Assembly: GCA_038030265.1 (NCBI GenBank)
Contig: CM075938.1
Coordinates: forward strand, 43,889,189-43,953,188
Source: Corythucha ciliata
Lineage: Eukaryota > Arthropoda > Insecta > Hemiptera > Tingidae
Length of the DNA stretch: 64,000 bases
Direction of reading: 5' to 3'
Both the position numbers and the translations under genes were made by a program. The notes beneath the pieces were generated by a model. That model was not told where the DNA came from, made no database searches, and saw only the letters and a list, made by a program, of their open reading frames with translations. Below are positions 35,964-47,530 of the stretch, piece after piece; the first letter of the stretch is position 1, and each line of letters begins with the position of its first letter.

Positions 35964-38900
35964 TCACAAAATACAGGTGTTCTCCTCTTGGGAGAATTTA
36001 GCCATATTTGTCTTGTAACACTCGAAACTACACAGAGGAACTTTAGTCTTCGAGCAAGTATATTTTTTCGTTTTGTTGCATCCCAGAACTCCACATTTGA
36101 TGGCAGTTGGTGGTTTTGGCCTTTTGTAAAAATATGAACACTTTCAGTACCACTACTATAGTTTTACCATCGCATTGTACTTACGCCACTTGGGGCTGAA
36201 TCGGGAAATCCATCCCTAGAGGAAGCGACAGAGCGATGCCGGTTGTATTATTACAGTAGCACACCGTGACTCCAGTCTTTCGCACGCTCTTTTTGACTAG
36301 TTTGCTTGATTTGTTGTCTTGCTTTTTCAATAGGCGCTCCATAGTCCGTTTCTAAGAGATATAAAACCAATTTTGACATGATCGAAATACATCTGTACGT
36401 TGTTACAAGAAAAACGAAAAATTCAACACGACAACAGTTCTCGCCAACATGCCCGTGGTGGTCCCGACACCAACATGCCATCATCGATTCATGGTGAGGT
36501 TATTCATTTTTCATCTTATAGGCCTCCCGTGAGTCCACACCACATTTATCGCCACAAAATCCAGTCTTTCCAGGCCAAAATGGGACATTTAACCCGTTGA
36601 TATTATTTGGCCCAGAAACCGTTGAATTCAGCTTGAAAAACGAAATGCTTGGCGACTAAAACTGACTATTTATTCACATAATATGAGTAATTTACCACCA
36701 AAACGGCTATTCACCTAAATAATAAAAGTCCAGTTTTCCTCAAAATCTCAAAAACCTTGCCTTTAGGGGAACCGGTAATTTTCCACCGCCATCGATGTGA
36801 CCCCCCCCCCCCCACGTTTCTTGATGTTGACCAGCTCCAACCCAAAAAAAGTATCAATCACAAAAATGATCCAACCGCAAAAAAACTCCAACAACAAACA
36901 GCAGAAAATCATTATTTTACCCAATAAAACCGACTTTGTTAATGAAATGACCAAAATTAAAAAATTAGGCGATTCGGTCATGAAATTGCTGCAATTTTTA
37001 GCAATTGAAAGCAGACCATCAATTGAACCGAACAGAAGTTCACACTTTATGGCCAGGAAATTTCATGTCTCGTGGATCGATTATCGAATTCTGGTTCTGA
37101 GGACTAAAATTATTCAAGAAGATCCAATGAAAGAAAGATCCAATTTTTTGGTTCGATTTAGTCAGTTTTGTGGCCGAACAGCAACAATTGCCCTTCGATG
37201 CAACATCGTCGCTTATAGAGAGTAATATTCATAGCCTTGTGACTTAAAAACGAGTCTTATGGTCACAAAAATCGTGTCCTCGGGCTAAATAGTAAAAGGT
37301 TCGTTCACAAATGAATGATTATCACAACAAGATTGACAAGAACGACAGTCAGATAGGGTGCGGACAGAGAGAGTGTGATGGGGAGGAGGGGGACGTCCCC
37401 CCATCTAACGTCTTTATTCCCCCTCCCATTATTCATTTCAATGCAAAATCATAAATTTCTAAATAAAAAAAAACTATAGGTAGGAGGTTTCTATGGACAG
37501 AAAATAAGAATTTCGACCAGAAATCTCCCCCGCCCATGCAATTCGGTTCAGACAGCTCAGCATCAAATAATATGTCCCAAAAATATGACTCAAAGCGGTC
37601 AATAGTCAAAAAGCGGATGCTCGCCCCCGAGAAGGCTTTTTCCAACCCCTACAATTGAATATTCCCACCACCTTGGCTATAATTAGCCGCTTAGCAACAA
37701 AAATTAACAATTTCGGTCAAAACTCCGAACATTTCCTTCACCCACCCGGTGGCCGCTTCATTGATCAAAAAATAGTTCCCAAAAAACTCTGCATTTGGCC
37801 GTTATAGAGAAAATTCTGCCACAAAATCTCAATTTTCAGTCAAAATAATCGAATCCGTTCAAGATACCCAAAGGTGTGTTTGCTAATAGCGGGGCGTGTC
37901 AGAGGGCCCCAGAAAAGCTTAAAAATGGAACAGGGTAAGGTAAAAAGGAGTGCGAGTGAACAAATCGCTAATTCACGGCCAAATTCCAGAAAAATCGGTA
38001 GTTAGCGGCTAAATTAGGGAGAACGCTGATTCATGGCTAAAATTAAGGGGTTCATTTGAAAAAACAGAAAAAAGCAAATCGCGGTTTCCAGAGGCAACTC
38101 CTCGCTAAAATTAGGAAAAAAGGCTAATTTACAGCAAAAAACAGAGAAAAATCGCTAATACACGGCTAAAATGGAGAAAAAGCATGAAATTCCGGCTAAA
38201 ATCAAAGACAAATCGTTTTATTCGCTGCTAAAATGTAGAAAAATCGCTAATTCACTGATTAAATTGAGAAGAAACGCGGGATAAATGCTAAATCGCGGCT
38301 TCTGAATACGCAACTTCAAGGGGCCGCTGGTGAAAGATTCGCCCGGGGACGCCAAATGTCTAAGAGGCCGGCACTGGTGCTCTACGTCTGTGGCTTGGAG
38401 TGACGGACCAGAAAATAGTAGAAGTTACTTCATCGTTAATTTTTTTTTTCTTTCTCAAAGTAACGAACTCGTCATTACGTTACAAAAAATTATAACGCCG
38501 TTATTAAAGCAGTAACGGGTAACGCTCTTTGACCAGATCTGCCAATTAATTGGGTCCAATTCAACAGCATCTCAATCCATAGGGGAAAAGACCGATGGCT
38601 CCAAAGGAAAGTGAATGGAAACGCAATCAAGTCAGGGTTGTCCGGTCGGCACTTGCTCTTACCTTGTCCTTTTCTCTTTTTTCGTCTAAAAGTTGTTTCC
38701 TCTTGGTCGCTTTCAAAGCAGCTTTTTTCATCATTTCAGGCGTCATAACTTTTTCTCGGTATCCTGTTAGGCCAAAATAGGTTGGTACACTCTGGGTTGT
38801 CATCGGGGCATATTTGATTGAAAGGAGAATGCGTTACCAGATGGAAGGGACAGAAGTTGTTCCGCACATGGATCAGGAGAAGCGTCACCCTTTCTTTCGA

Positions 38901-39495
38901 GCATGGCTCGTTGTCTGGGAGTCATCAATTTTGGATCCTTCGGCTTGATTTTCTTGAGCTCATCATCCACCTTTGAGGATAAAATACATTATGAGCTGAG
39001 ACATTTTACCCTCCTCTCCTCTTCAAGTAATCGAATCAAACCAACTTCTTCCAGCTTGCCCGACTGGATGGCGTCCAACCATCGCTCCTCATCGCTGGAT
39101 GTTCCACTCTCTTTCCCTCCGATACCGCCTTTAATTTTCTTCTTTTTGGCAGCTTTTGACGACAACGCTAGAGCGTTCAGTTTATCTAAAGACTTTTGAG
39201 GCCTTGGTCCAACAGAAAACACTCGCTTAGTTGTTTTCAAAATGACTCTTCACAAAATGTAGCAACTTACGAATCTGACGGAATACTGGGAACGGAAGCG
39301 GTTGGAGAGTCTGTAATGCTTGCCACCTGACTGCTTTCTGGGTCTTTTTTCTTCTTATGTTTCTTGTGTTTGTGTTTTTTGTGCTTCTTTGGCGGAGGAA
39401 TCCCCTCAATATCTGGGCCTAGAGACGAAACGATTGATCAACATCAGAGAAATAAATTGGCAAATGACAGCACCTAAACTTTTACTTTTTTCCAT
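35964..39495 (-). CDS. INO80B: INO80 complex subunit B (PAPA-1, HIT zinc finger), complete
   Basis: INO80B (Ies2 in yeast) belongs to the INO80 nucleosome-remodelling complex and stimulates its ATPase. Seven exons join in frame: 39495-39474, 39418-39271, 39247-39046, 38970-38889, 38763-38663, 36351-36185 and 36120-35964, giving 292 residues. In order: a His/Lys-rich stretch (KKHKKHKHKKHKKKKD), an acidic SDEERWLDAIQSGKLEEVDD, the PAPA-1 region LMTPRQRAMLERK and MTPEMMKKAALKATKRKQLL, then KRTMERLLKK, and a C-terminal HIT-type finger with Cys at about 250, 255, 263, 271 and 275 (spacing 4-7-7-3). That Cys spacing equals the vertebrate protein's. The first exon codes only MEKSKSL plus one base. 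Intron five (36352-38662) is 2.3 kb and repeat-bearing; the others are 52-125 bp. The gene is tail-to-tail with DEPDC5. Confidence 0.93.
36600..38300. repeat. Contents of INO80B intron 5: C15 run and family A array
   Basis: A C-run of about 15 lies at 36800-36814. A 142-codon plus-strand frame follows (36797-37225), rich in Lys, Asn and Gln with no recognised domain; I take it as chance in A-rich DNA. From about 37960 to 38290 family A units run in reverse orientation (CTAAAATTGAGAAGAAACGC, CGCTAATTCACGGC). Confidence 0.5.
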
Positions 39496-40990
39496 TATGT
39501 TGACCAGAAAAGCACCATTCAGTTCTGCGTTTGAGGAGGAAATCAGGTAAAATCAAAGTATTCTTTTACCACAAAAAATAATAACACTGGATTTTCACCA
39601 CACGACTGACAAATACAGTTGTTGTCTTCAACTGTAAATATTTATATTGTACTCGTTATCTTGCTATCACTTTCCACACGCATTCTGCGGACAGCAATAG
39701 TTTCATAGTAGTGCCGGTCAACACAAAAATTGGAGAACGGTTCAGAGAGAGTGTGAAAATTTATTCTCCAGTCTGTAAAAATCAAAAAGCTTTGTCAGAA
39801 ATTTTATTTTTTGTCCTGACACCCAAAGTCCTGTTTACCACTAATCTGAGGTTAAATTAAGCTCGTATTTTACCCCTGTTCAGTATTTTTGATCAGGAAG
39901 AAAGGCATTCCCTCCGTAATTTTAGTTGTATTTTATTGTTTGTTTAATAACTTTTTTAATTGTCAATGTTTTATTATTTTAATTTCGTCATATTTCGCTA
40001 ATTCCATCTATGAACAGCCAAATCCAAACTGGTTTCGCTAAATCTACCCCCACCCATCTATAACCTCGTCCGAAATAGTGGTGAGACATTCTCGTTTTGG
40101 TTTTCGTAACGCATGGACCAGACGATCGCGTTAAAATTTTCTAGATATTTTTGTCTTCTTGGTGCGGATTTTTATGCCGAAACCCTGCCCGAGCTTTTGT
40201 GCTGTTTTAAAAAGTGAAAACCATCATTGAAACGGGTTCGGTGCACTACCCAATGCTCAGTCAGACTTCGTGCAAGAAACAGGTGCGTTCCGTGGTTCTT
40301 TCCATTTATTTTTTTCTATCGTTTTTTATCACTTTTTGGTAATACGGTCCACTTACCCATTGGCCCTAACAATTTTGTATAATAATGTAATTCGTGCAAT
40401 GAGTTGTCAATGATGGTGTCAAATATTTAATGGAAACGTGGGACATAAATTAAAATGCTATACAACTCTTGTGTGTTGTGACCGAAAAATCCGAAGTTTT
40501 CAAATTCCTAGTAGTCGATAAGTTGATTATAGACACAGAATCTCTTCATTTTTGACGAAGTAGCGAGACAATGGGTTTGCCAGGTATATGTATTTCTGGC
40601 TTCGTAGTAAAGAATTTACTAATTCTGCTGTCATTGGGTTTTCAACAGAAATCCGCTCTAAATTCACAGTTCTCCGCTGTAAGGTGGAACACTGGTTTTT
40701 GGATTTTTCCTAGTTGGTGGAGGGGGGGACGTTAATTCTACAACTTAAAGTTACAGTGTAGCGACCAAGCTCCCCTAGGTAGGATCAACCTCAAGGAACC
40801 GAGTTAAAACGACTTGATTCCGAGAGTGTTATTAATGACAACATGGCATATCGTGGGTAAATGAGCAAGGCAAAGGAATGGATGCCGCCTAATGGTTTCT
40901 CAGTTCTTGGCCATCTGCAGAGCGGCAGAATTCGCTCCTTGCATGTAAATATGAAAAGCAAACCCACCTTTGCCCATAAATGGTCATTAT
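39496..40990. other. Intergenic region upstream of INO80B
   Basis: This should contain the INO80B promoter. On the plus strand an ATG at about 40113 opens a 34-codon frame (MDQTIALKFSRYFCLLGADF at its start), and a possible donor AAACAG-GTGCGT lies at about 40281. A divergent first exon is conceivable, but no downstream exon could be joined to it. No repeat array stands out. Confidence 0.25.
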
Positions 40991-40993
40991 AGT

Positions 40994-41110
40994 CAGGGCC
41001 GGATTACGCCTGATCGGGGCCCTAGGCTGGGCAGTTGCTTCTTGAGGGGCCTGCGCCCACACTAAGAGCCCCCCCCCCCCAGTAGCGTAATTAGAGGGGG
41101 GGCACCTTTT
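40994..41110. mobile_element. hAT-like ends with C12 and G runs
   Basis: CAGGGCCGGATTACGCCTGA near 40995 is the common form of a hAT-type terminus. It is followed by a C12 run near 41070 and by CAGTAGCGTAATTAGAGG with a G run. The two motifs may be the ends of two adjacent insertions. There is no coding capacity. Confidence 0.4.
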
Positions 41111-41389
41111 GCTAGGGGGATTCAACTGTGAAAACATTGGTTTTTCTCTTAGCCAACAAAACGAACTTTGGATTGTAAGTACATAAAAATCACTCATAGA
41201 AATCACCAGGCCCAGAGCCAATCGAAGAACAAGACAGCGATTTTACACAAGGCCAATACTATGCCTCTATTTAACTGAAAAAGAAAGAAAGAAAAAAAAA
41301 AAACTGGAAATTCGGTCCCCAAATCCAGATCAGCGTTTGACCGAAAAGCCAGATATTTTGGCTCATTATCTGATTCAAAACCTACCATG

Positions 41390-43700
41390 CACGTTTGGCT
41401 CTTTCATAAACGAAATGTCGCTGATTCAGCTAGTTTGATCCCCCATTTCAGAGGATTTTAGCTCTTTCAAAAAGTGAATTTCGAGCATTTGGCTGTTTTA
41501 AATTTCGCAGATTTGCTCGTTCAAAACCCGAATTGGGGGATTCACGCTTTATCAAAGGCCCAACTTCATGGCTTTAGCCAGTGGCGGATCTAGGATTTTA
41601 TCTTGGGAGGGGTTCCACCACAAATATGATAAACTCTTTCTTCTTTTGAAACAATGTTCTAGCCATTAGCATAGGGAGAATTAGTAAGTTCCGGGCCTTA
41701 TTTTTAAAGTGATCATGATGCCCGCGCGGTATGGGCCTCCCACGATTGCGCTCTGACAAACAACTGCAAAATGGTGACATTTTTGAGGCAAATATCAGTG
41801 AAGTTGAGAGCTTACTGTCAGAAACTCACGATACTGCACCGTTTCATGATTTCGCAATTTGAAAATTTCGGGGATTTTTTAGTTTAGTGAACGCGAAACC
41901 TAGACAATGGTGTCAATACTATACGACAGCGCCCGGACAAATAACCGCAAAGTCACAGCATTTTTATGAGAAATTGCAAGTTTCCTAGGTTTTTTAGCCA
42001 CTGGCTTTCCTGGCTTAAATTAGGCAATTCCCACGGCTTAATTCAACAGAATCACAAACGTTTGAAGCCATTTGGTCTGACCGACCCCGACAGCGTCCAT
42101 GGCCTCACGAATAGCCGATAGCACGAATAGCAAGATTATAAGCGCCAAGCAATGTGTTTGAAATCTCTGGTCCTAAAGCCCCGCAGATCATGATGAATAC
42201 TCAAAAGATTGGAAGTTCCATGGCCTAATATCCGTGGCAATGCGACTTTCCTGTCTTAATTCCCTCGAAAATGGAAGTTTAGGGCCTTAATTATATAAAT
42301 TTTAGCAAAATTGCAAGTTTTGGGGCCTTTTACCTGGCAGCGAAACTCTGGCTGACCGGCCTTAGAGCAAAGCCTGACAAATTCCCACAAAATAGTAAGT
42401 TTCCTGACTGGATATCTACGAGATGGACGATGGACATTTATGGGTTTTAATTTCGGTGAGTTTACCAGTTTAGAGTCTTTATAATACAAGCAAATTAATG
42501 CGTTTCCTCTAGTCTAGCTGCGAATTAGCGCAGTTTGTCAAATTGCTCCGTAAACAAGCGTTCGTTTCCATTTTAGAAGCGAATGAGCGATTTGTCTCAA
42601 TTTTAGCCTGGAATTAGCGCGTGGTCTTTCTCAGTTTTAGCCATGAATTAGTGTGTCTTATCAAATGTAACCGACAAATAAGCGTTTCCCCCTCAATTTC
42701 AGAAGCGTGTTTCCGACTTTTCTCCTTTTTAGCCTAGAATTAGCGTTTTTCAACACTATTTCTCACCGTAGCCGCGAATTAGGGCCGTATTCAGAGACCT
42801 TCCTAATTGAAGCCTTAACTTGAGTTGTGCAAAGATCATACGGTTTATTAAAATGCATCGCCTGTTTTTGAAGCACTTCAAGGCAGCCCTAAGATAAGGA
42901 AGGTCTCTGAATACGGCCATTAGTGGATTTTCTAAAGATTGATCCACGAATCAGCGACTTTCTTTATTTCACTTGCTATAATACGCGCTTTTTGCTGCGA
43001 ATTGAACCTTATCTCTATTTTCAGCCGCGGATAAGCGTTTAATTCCCATTTTAGGTGGGAAGTAATTAGCAGTTTTCTTAGTTGTAGCCGTGAATTAGGA
43101 ATGGGCTGGAATGGGCGTTTTTTCAATATCAGTTGAGGCTTGTGAGTGATTAATTGCTGTTTTAACTTATAGCTGCGAATTGCGGGTCAAAGAATCCCTA
43201 TTCAACAGTCCACAGTAGGCATCATCTTCTTAGGGGGGGGGGGGTTGAAACCCCCCAAACCCTCCCCGCAAACCCGCCACTGGCTTTAGCTCTTCCTAAA
43301 ACCAATTTCGCAGGTTTCGTTGGTTGAAAAAACGGATTTGGCTAATTCAAAAACCGAATTTAAAGTTTTGGTCGCTTTCAAACCATGTCTAGCTGCGCAA
43401 TTTCGTTCTTCCATCACCCACCCATTGTTGTGGATTTGGTTCCATTAAAACACACTTTCACTGATTTCAACTATTTCAAACCGTGATTCGGGTATTTTTG
43501 CTCTTACAAACAAGAATGTCGTGGTTCAGCTCTTTCTAAAATATTTTTCGCAGGCTTGACTAGTTGGACAAACCAATGTGGACCTTTCGAAATTCAAATA
43601 CATGGATTTGACACATACAAAAACTAAAATTTCGTCATTTTTGCTCTTACCTTACAACCCCCCATATTGCAAATATTCGTTCCTCCTCATTTCACCCCTT
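41390..43700. repeat. Consecutive C, B, A and C blocks
   Basis: About 41390-41580 is family C and about 41770-42500 is family B, including its GC-rich marker GGGGCCTTTTACCTGGCAGC near 42319. About 42500-43200 is family A, and about 43270-43680 is family C again. The order C-B-A repeats that seen at 8230-9480. An inserted MITE with a clear target duplication splits the A block at 42783-42918, and a G-run (about 11) lies at 43233. Confidence 0.65.
42783..42918. mobile_element. MITE with 5-bp target duplication ATTAG
   Basis: The left end reads GGCCGTATTCAGAGACCTTC and the reverse complement of the right end is the same over at least 20 bases. Identical ATTAG copies flank it (42778-42782 and 42919-42923), derived from the GAATTAG core of a family A unit. 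The element is 136 bp without coding capacity. Identical ends and an intact duplication indicate a recent insertion into an old array. Confidence 0.88.
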
Positions 43701-44321
43701 CCAAACCTCATTTCACCGGGATCCCGAGGCGGATCCACAATCCGGCGAAAATGAAGAAAAAGCCCTCATCCACAGCTAAAATTGATCCATAATCCGGATC
43801 CACATGAATCGGACCCGGGGTGGTCATCAATATAAGGACCCTTAGACCCCACCCCGCCCCGTCATACGTGAGCGGGTATCGCATGATATCACCGTGTAGC
43901 GTTTTCAGTGGAAAACGGCCTTGTGTAAGTTATACCTTTGCGTTTTCGGTGAAAAATGCGCACCAGCTACAAACGCTAAAATCGCGTGGGCCACGCCTCA
44001 CGTGGGACTTGGGGTAAGTCTCTAAATAGAAAAGTAATACATATAATTATGTTTTTTAGAGTAGTAATAATTTTTTTTTTTGCGACAGTGGCTAAAATGT
44101 CATTTTACCAATGTTTGGAGAGAAAACAGCCGTCTAAAGTCACATTTCTGCTACAGATTTCAGAGCGAGTGACACGGAGGTCATCAGACCGTTTCACCAC
44201 AGGTTCCATAGCCTTTCCATTTCTCAGTGTGTGAGATGTGAGTTGTCGACGTCTTGAAATGGTGTTCGCCATTTTCTCAGTTCGCAACTTTCTGTTGAAG
44301 TAGTCTGGCGTCGTAAGAAAA

Positions 44322-44396
44322 GTGGATTTTACCTGCTCGTGTTTTTTTTAGTGAACGCCTCATTCACTAAAAAAAAACTCGCAGGTAAAATCACAC
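44322..44396. repeat. Hairpin with ~34-bp arms
   Basis: GTGGATTTTACCTGCTCGTG plus TTTTTTTTAGTGAA is followed after a nine-base loop by a matching reverse complement that ends CTCGCAGGTAAAATCACAC. There are about three mismatches. It is probably a very short foldback element or a strong structured RNA signal; no host gene is known here. Confidence 0.8.
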
Positions 44397-44439
44397 TTTA
44401 TCCCTTCGAAATCGATTCCAGAAACCGCGAATGAGCGTT

Positions 44440-44965
44440 GTGTAGCTGTATATATTTTTCTCCATTTTAGCCGTGAATTAGCGATTTTTCTCAATTTCAG
44501 CCGCGAATGATCGTTTTCAGTCTAGGTGTTTTTTCATAGAGTTTTCTTTCAATTCTAGTAACAAATTGACTATTTTTCAAATTTTCGCCGTGATATTAGC
44601 GATTTCTCCCCATTATATTCACGAAGTATTGTTTTTTTCAATTTTATCCGGGGATTAACTTGTTCTCAATTTGTGTAATTTTGGGGATTTTCTCCATTAT
44701 ATCCCGGCATTAATGTTTTCTTATTTCTGCCGCGAATGACCCGTTTCTTCTCAATTGTAGCCATGAATTAGCGATTTTTACCACTTTTATATTACACAAT
44801 TTTATATTACCACAATTAATTATAACTACGAATTGGCGTTTCCCGTTTTCTCAATTTTAGCTGTGAATGTGCGCTTTTTCTTTATTTTAGCCGTGAATTA
44901 GCGATTTTTCACAATTTTGTCCGCGAAACGGCGTTTTCTCAATTTTAGCATTAGCCCCTTTTTCC
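44440..44965. repeat. Family A array, clearest example
   Basis: The unit TTTTAGCCGTGAATTAGCG with a T-rich tail ending CTCAA is most regular here, with successive cores about 30 bp apart and some units deleted or expanded. It continues to about 44960, where it breaks into GC-richer sequence. There is no coding signal. Confidence 0.75.
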
Positions 44966-47530
44966 TCCATGTTCCTGTAGGGACGGGAAGTATTGTGTTC
45001 GTGATCGAAGTCATTCAGTACACAGCAGTCCGCAGGTATCCGTAAAACAGGCCGGGGCCCCCTCCGCCCTATGGATGCCGAGTAAAATCTATTGTACATT
45101 CGGCAGCCTATATCTCGGGATTAGCAAAAAAACTCCTTTTTCCGCCAAATCTGTCTCCTCCCAGGATTTTTGTCTGATGGCTCAAAATTGCCGCAATTAA
45201 ATTCGCCATCGATGATCAGGCCATTTTTTTGAAATTCAATTTTGATATTTAATATTTTAATTTTTGATGAAGGTGAACTAGGAAACACGTCTATCCTTGA
45301 TTTGTTTCAGTTTCAGCGAGCATCTTATGGCAAGGTAAATAGACTAAAGAGGTATGCTCTTAATTTTCAACCAATTATTATTGTTTGTGCCATGACGTCA
45401 TGGGATGGCAAATTTTTAAAAAATTAACAGGTGGGACTTTTTTCAATAAAACAAAATGGTCAACATTTCTGGGGCCACTTTTAAATCGGGAGAACTACGC
45501 ATTATTGCCTGGAGAACAATGTTCCTGTGAAAGAAGTGATTGCAGGGCCCCTAAGTGTAATGGTTGGAGCAAAGAAAACTGCTGCAAGAGCAGGGTATCA
45601 TCTCAGTTGTGAAACTTTTAGAAATTATTTTAAGATAGAGCTAAGTTGAGCAATTTTCTCGTGACACTCATCAACATAGAGACCTCGCCACCGTTCCAAT
45701 TAACAAGTTCAAATTAACATCCTGTCACTGGAGCTAGTTGTCACTGTGACCGACAAAAGCTGTCACGTCACACCTCTAATGCGGCCAGGGGCCTTAGTAT
45801 GAACGGTCGGGGAAAAGCCGCATGCAGGATCCAAGGACGCCGAATAAGAAATAACATTATCCCGCCATAGCGATCACGTCTAGCGGCATATTCACACGAG
45901 TTTGTACTAAAGGCTCCAGATGAGGCAAACAAATTCCTCGATATCGACAGTGATTGAATACGGCTAGGTTCGAGGCCGGGATTCTGGTCGAAGTACACCA
46001 TTAATACTAAAATACTAAACTGTGTACTTCTATTTTTATACATGACAGGGAATACTTTTAAACTTCAGTTTTATTGTCCAACCTATCTAAGAAAAATGCT
46101 CGTGGGCGTGATTGTCGCGGGCAGCAGGGAAGCCCTTCCTTGCTCCCTCATGAAGCTTACTGGTCGTTTCTCGCTGATACACATAGTAAACTCGCCCGTC
46201 ACTGCGCCGATTGCTGTCTGTACTGAATACATGGGGCTTCACGTGGTACGTTACAATTAACTGGGCCTTAAAACGGTACCTAAGGTCCAAGGAACGACTC
46301 CGCCAAATATATCGCTTTTAAAAAAATTGCCAGGCACTGATTATGGCTTTTCATTCATTTTTTGCTTGATCTACAAAGAAATTCCGAGGGAGAAACCATG
46401 GGAGGGGAAGCTTCATATGTGAAATTTGGTCCCTCATTATTTTTTTTACTCCCGTGACGTCAATTTTGACAAAAATTTCCTTAGTTACGAGCATACCTCT
46501 GTAAGTCTATTTACCTTGATCTTATGGAACAAAATTTCGCCTTTGTTTCATACTTGACCCCGTAGAAAATTTAAAATTTATAGTAACCGTTAATGAGAGC
46601 TTTGGGCACTGCAATTCTTTGTTCGTCGCACCGTTGAATTTTACTTACATGTTCCTGGTTTAGTGCATTTCATTTATTTTAATTGTTGATATTACACTGA
46701 GGGTTGACGTCGGATGAATAGTGAGAGAACTAGAGCTGTGGATCTGCCCAGCAAATTTTCGGACACTGAAATTTGGAGGAAAACACATCTCCAAGGTAGT
46801 CAAGAGAAGAGAAGGTGCTAAGACCATAATAAAAACACTTTTGATGTTACAATTAATGTTTCCGAAAATCGGGAACCTGGAAGTATCTTGGGGTCATCCA
46901 CTAAAATTGTTCAGTTTTATCCGCGAATTAGCGTTTCATAATCTTAGCTGCAGGTGAGAGATATTTACCTTTCTTCCGGTCTTTCTTATGCCGCCTCCAA
47001 CTCTTCCTCCCTTCCCAGCCTCGTCGGGTCCGTCTGGCCTCTTCAGAAGAATAATTTTGCTCGGTTTTCGTACAGGCTTCGCCTACGAAATTGGCCCCCT
47101 TGCTTGACGCCTCGTCCAGGTAAGACCACTGTCCCCCGCTACCCTTCTCGAAGCGCGGATTTTTTTTTCTTTAATTCATTGGTCATCCATCATCCTCCGT
47201 TTATCTCTACCCTTTGCTTAGCCTCGCCAGCTGAGGGTAGTACTAGTTTCTCTTCTGGCTTCTTCAGAAGAAAGAAAACGACATTTCGGTACGGGGAGAA
47301 CATGTCCGATAATGATTTGTTCTCAAAACAAAGGCCAGATTATTTTGCGCTTCTCATACCAAAAATGGCCAGGTTTTCATGCAATTTATCGGGGAAAAAG
47401 TGACAGACAGACCTACGACATCCCGAAAACCACTTTTTTCAACCTTTCCGAGGTTGTGTATCACGAATATGAAGTCATCTCGGACTCTATTTTTTTCACG
47501 AACATCATACTTCCATTGCCTAGGGCAGGG
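44966..47530. other. Intergenic region, no gene recognised
   Basis: Several open frames occur (for example a Cys-rich 75-codon frame at 45385-45612 and a 149-codon frame at 46954-47403), but none resembles a known family and overlapping frames are equally open. Two similar TCTGGCYTCTTCAGAAGAA segments near 47033 and 47255 are direct repeats about 220 bp apart. A short family A piece lies near 46920. Confidence 0.35.

Noticed and set aside
36185..36321. INO80B exon 6 starting at an AAAAAG acceptor (36321)
   Set aside because: The acceptor at TCTCTTAG (exon start 36351) has a better pyrimidine tract and adds KRTMERLLKK, which matches the family.
36797..37225. 142-codon plus-strand frame in INO80B intron 5 as a gene
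   Set aside because: Low-complexity Lys/Asn/Gln start, no domain, no splice or promoter context, and it lies inside an intron of a well-supported gene.
45385..45612. Cys-rich frame with GEQCSCERSDC, first thought to recall a GCN5/PCAF-type N-terminal motif
   Set aside because: The resemblance is limited to a few cysteines; the third frame over the same bases is also open and no neighbouring exon supports it.
46954..47403. 149-codon plus frame as a gene
   Set aside because: Other frames are equally open over its first half, it contains two copies of a direct repeat, and no domain is recognisable.
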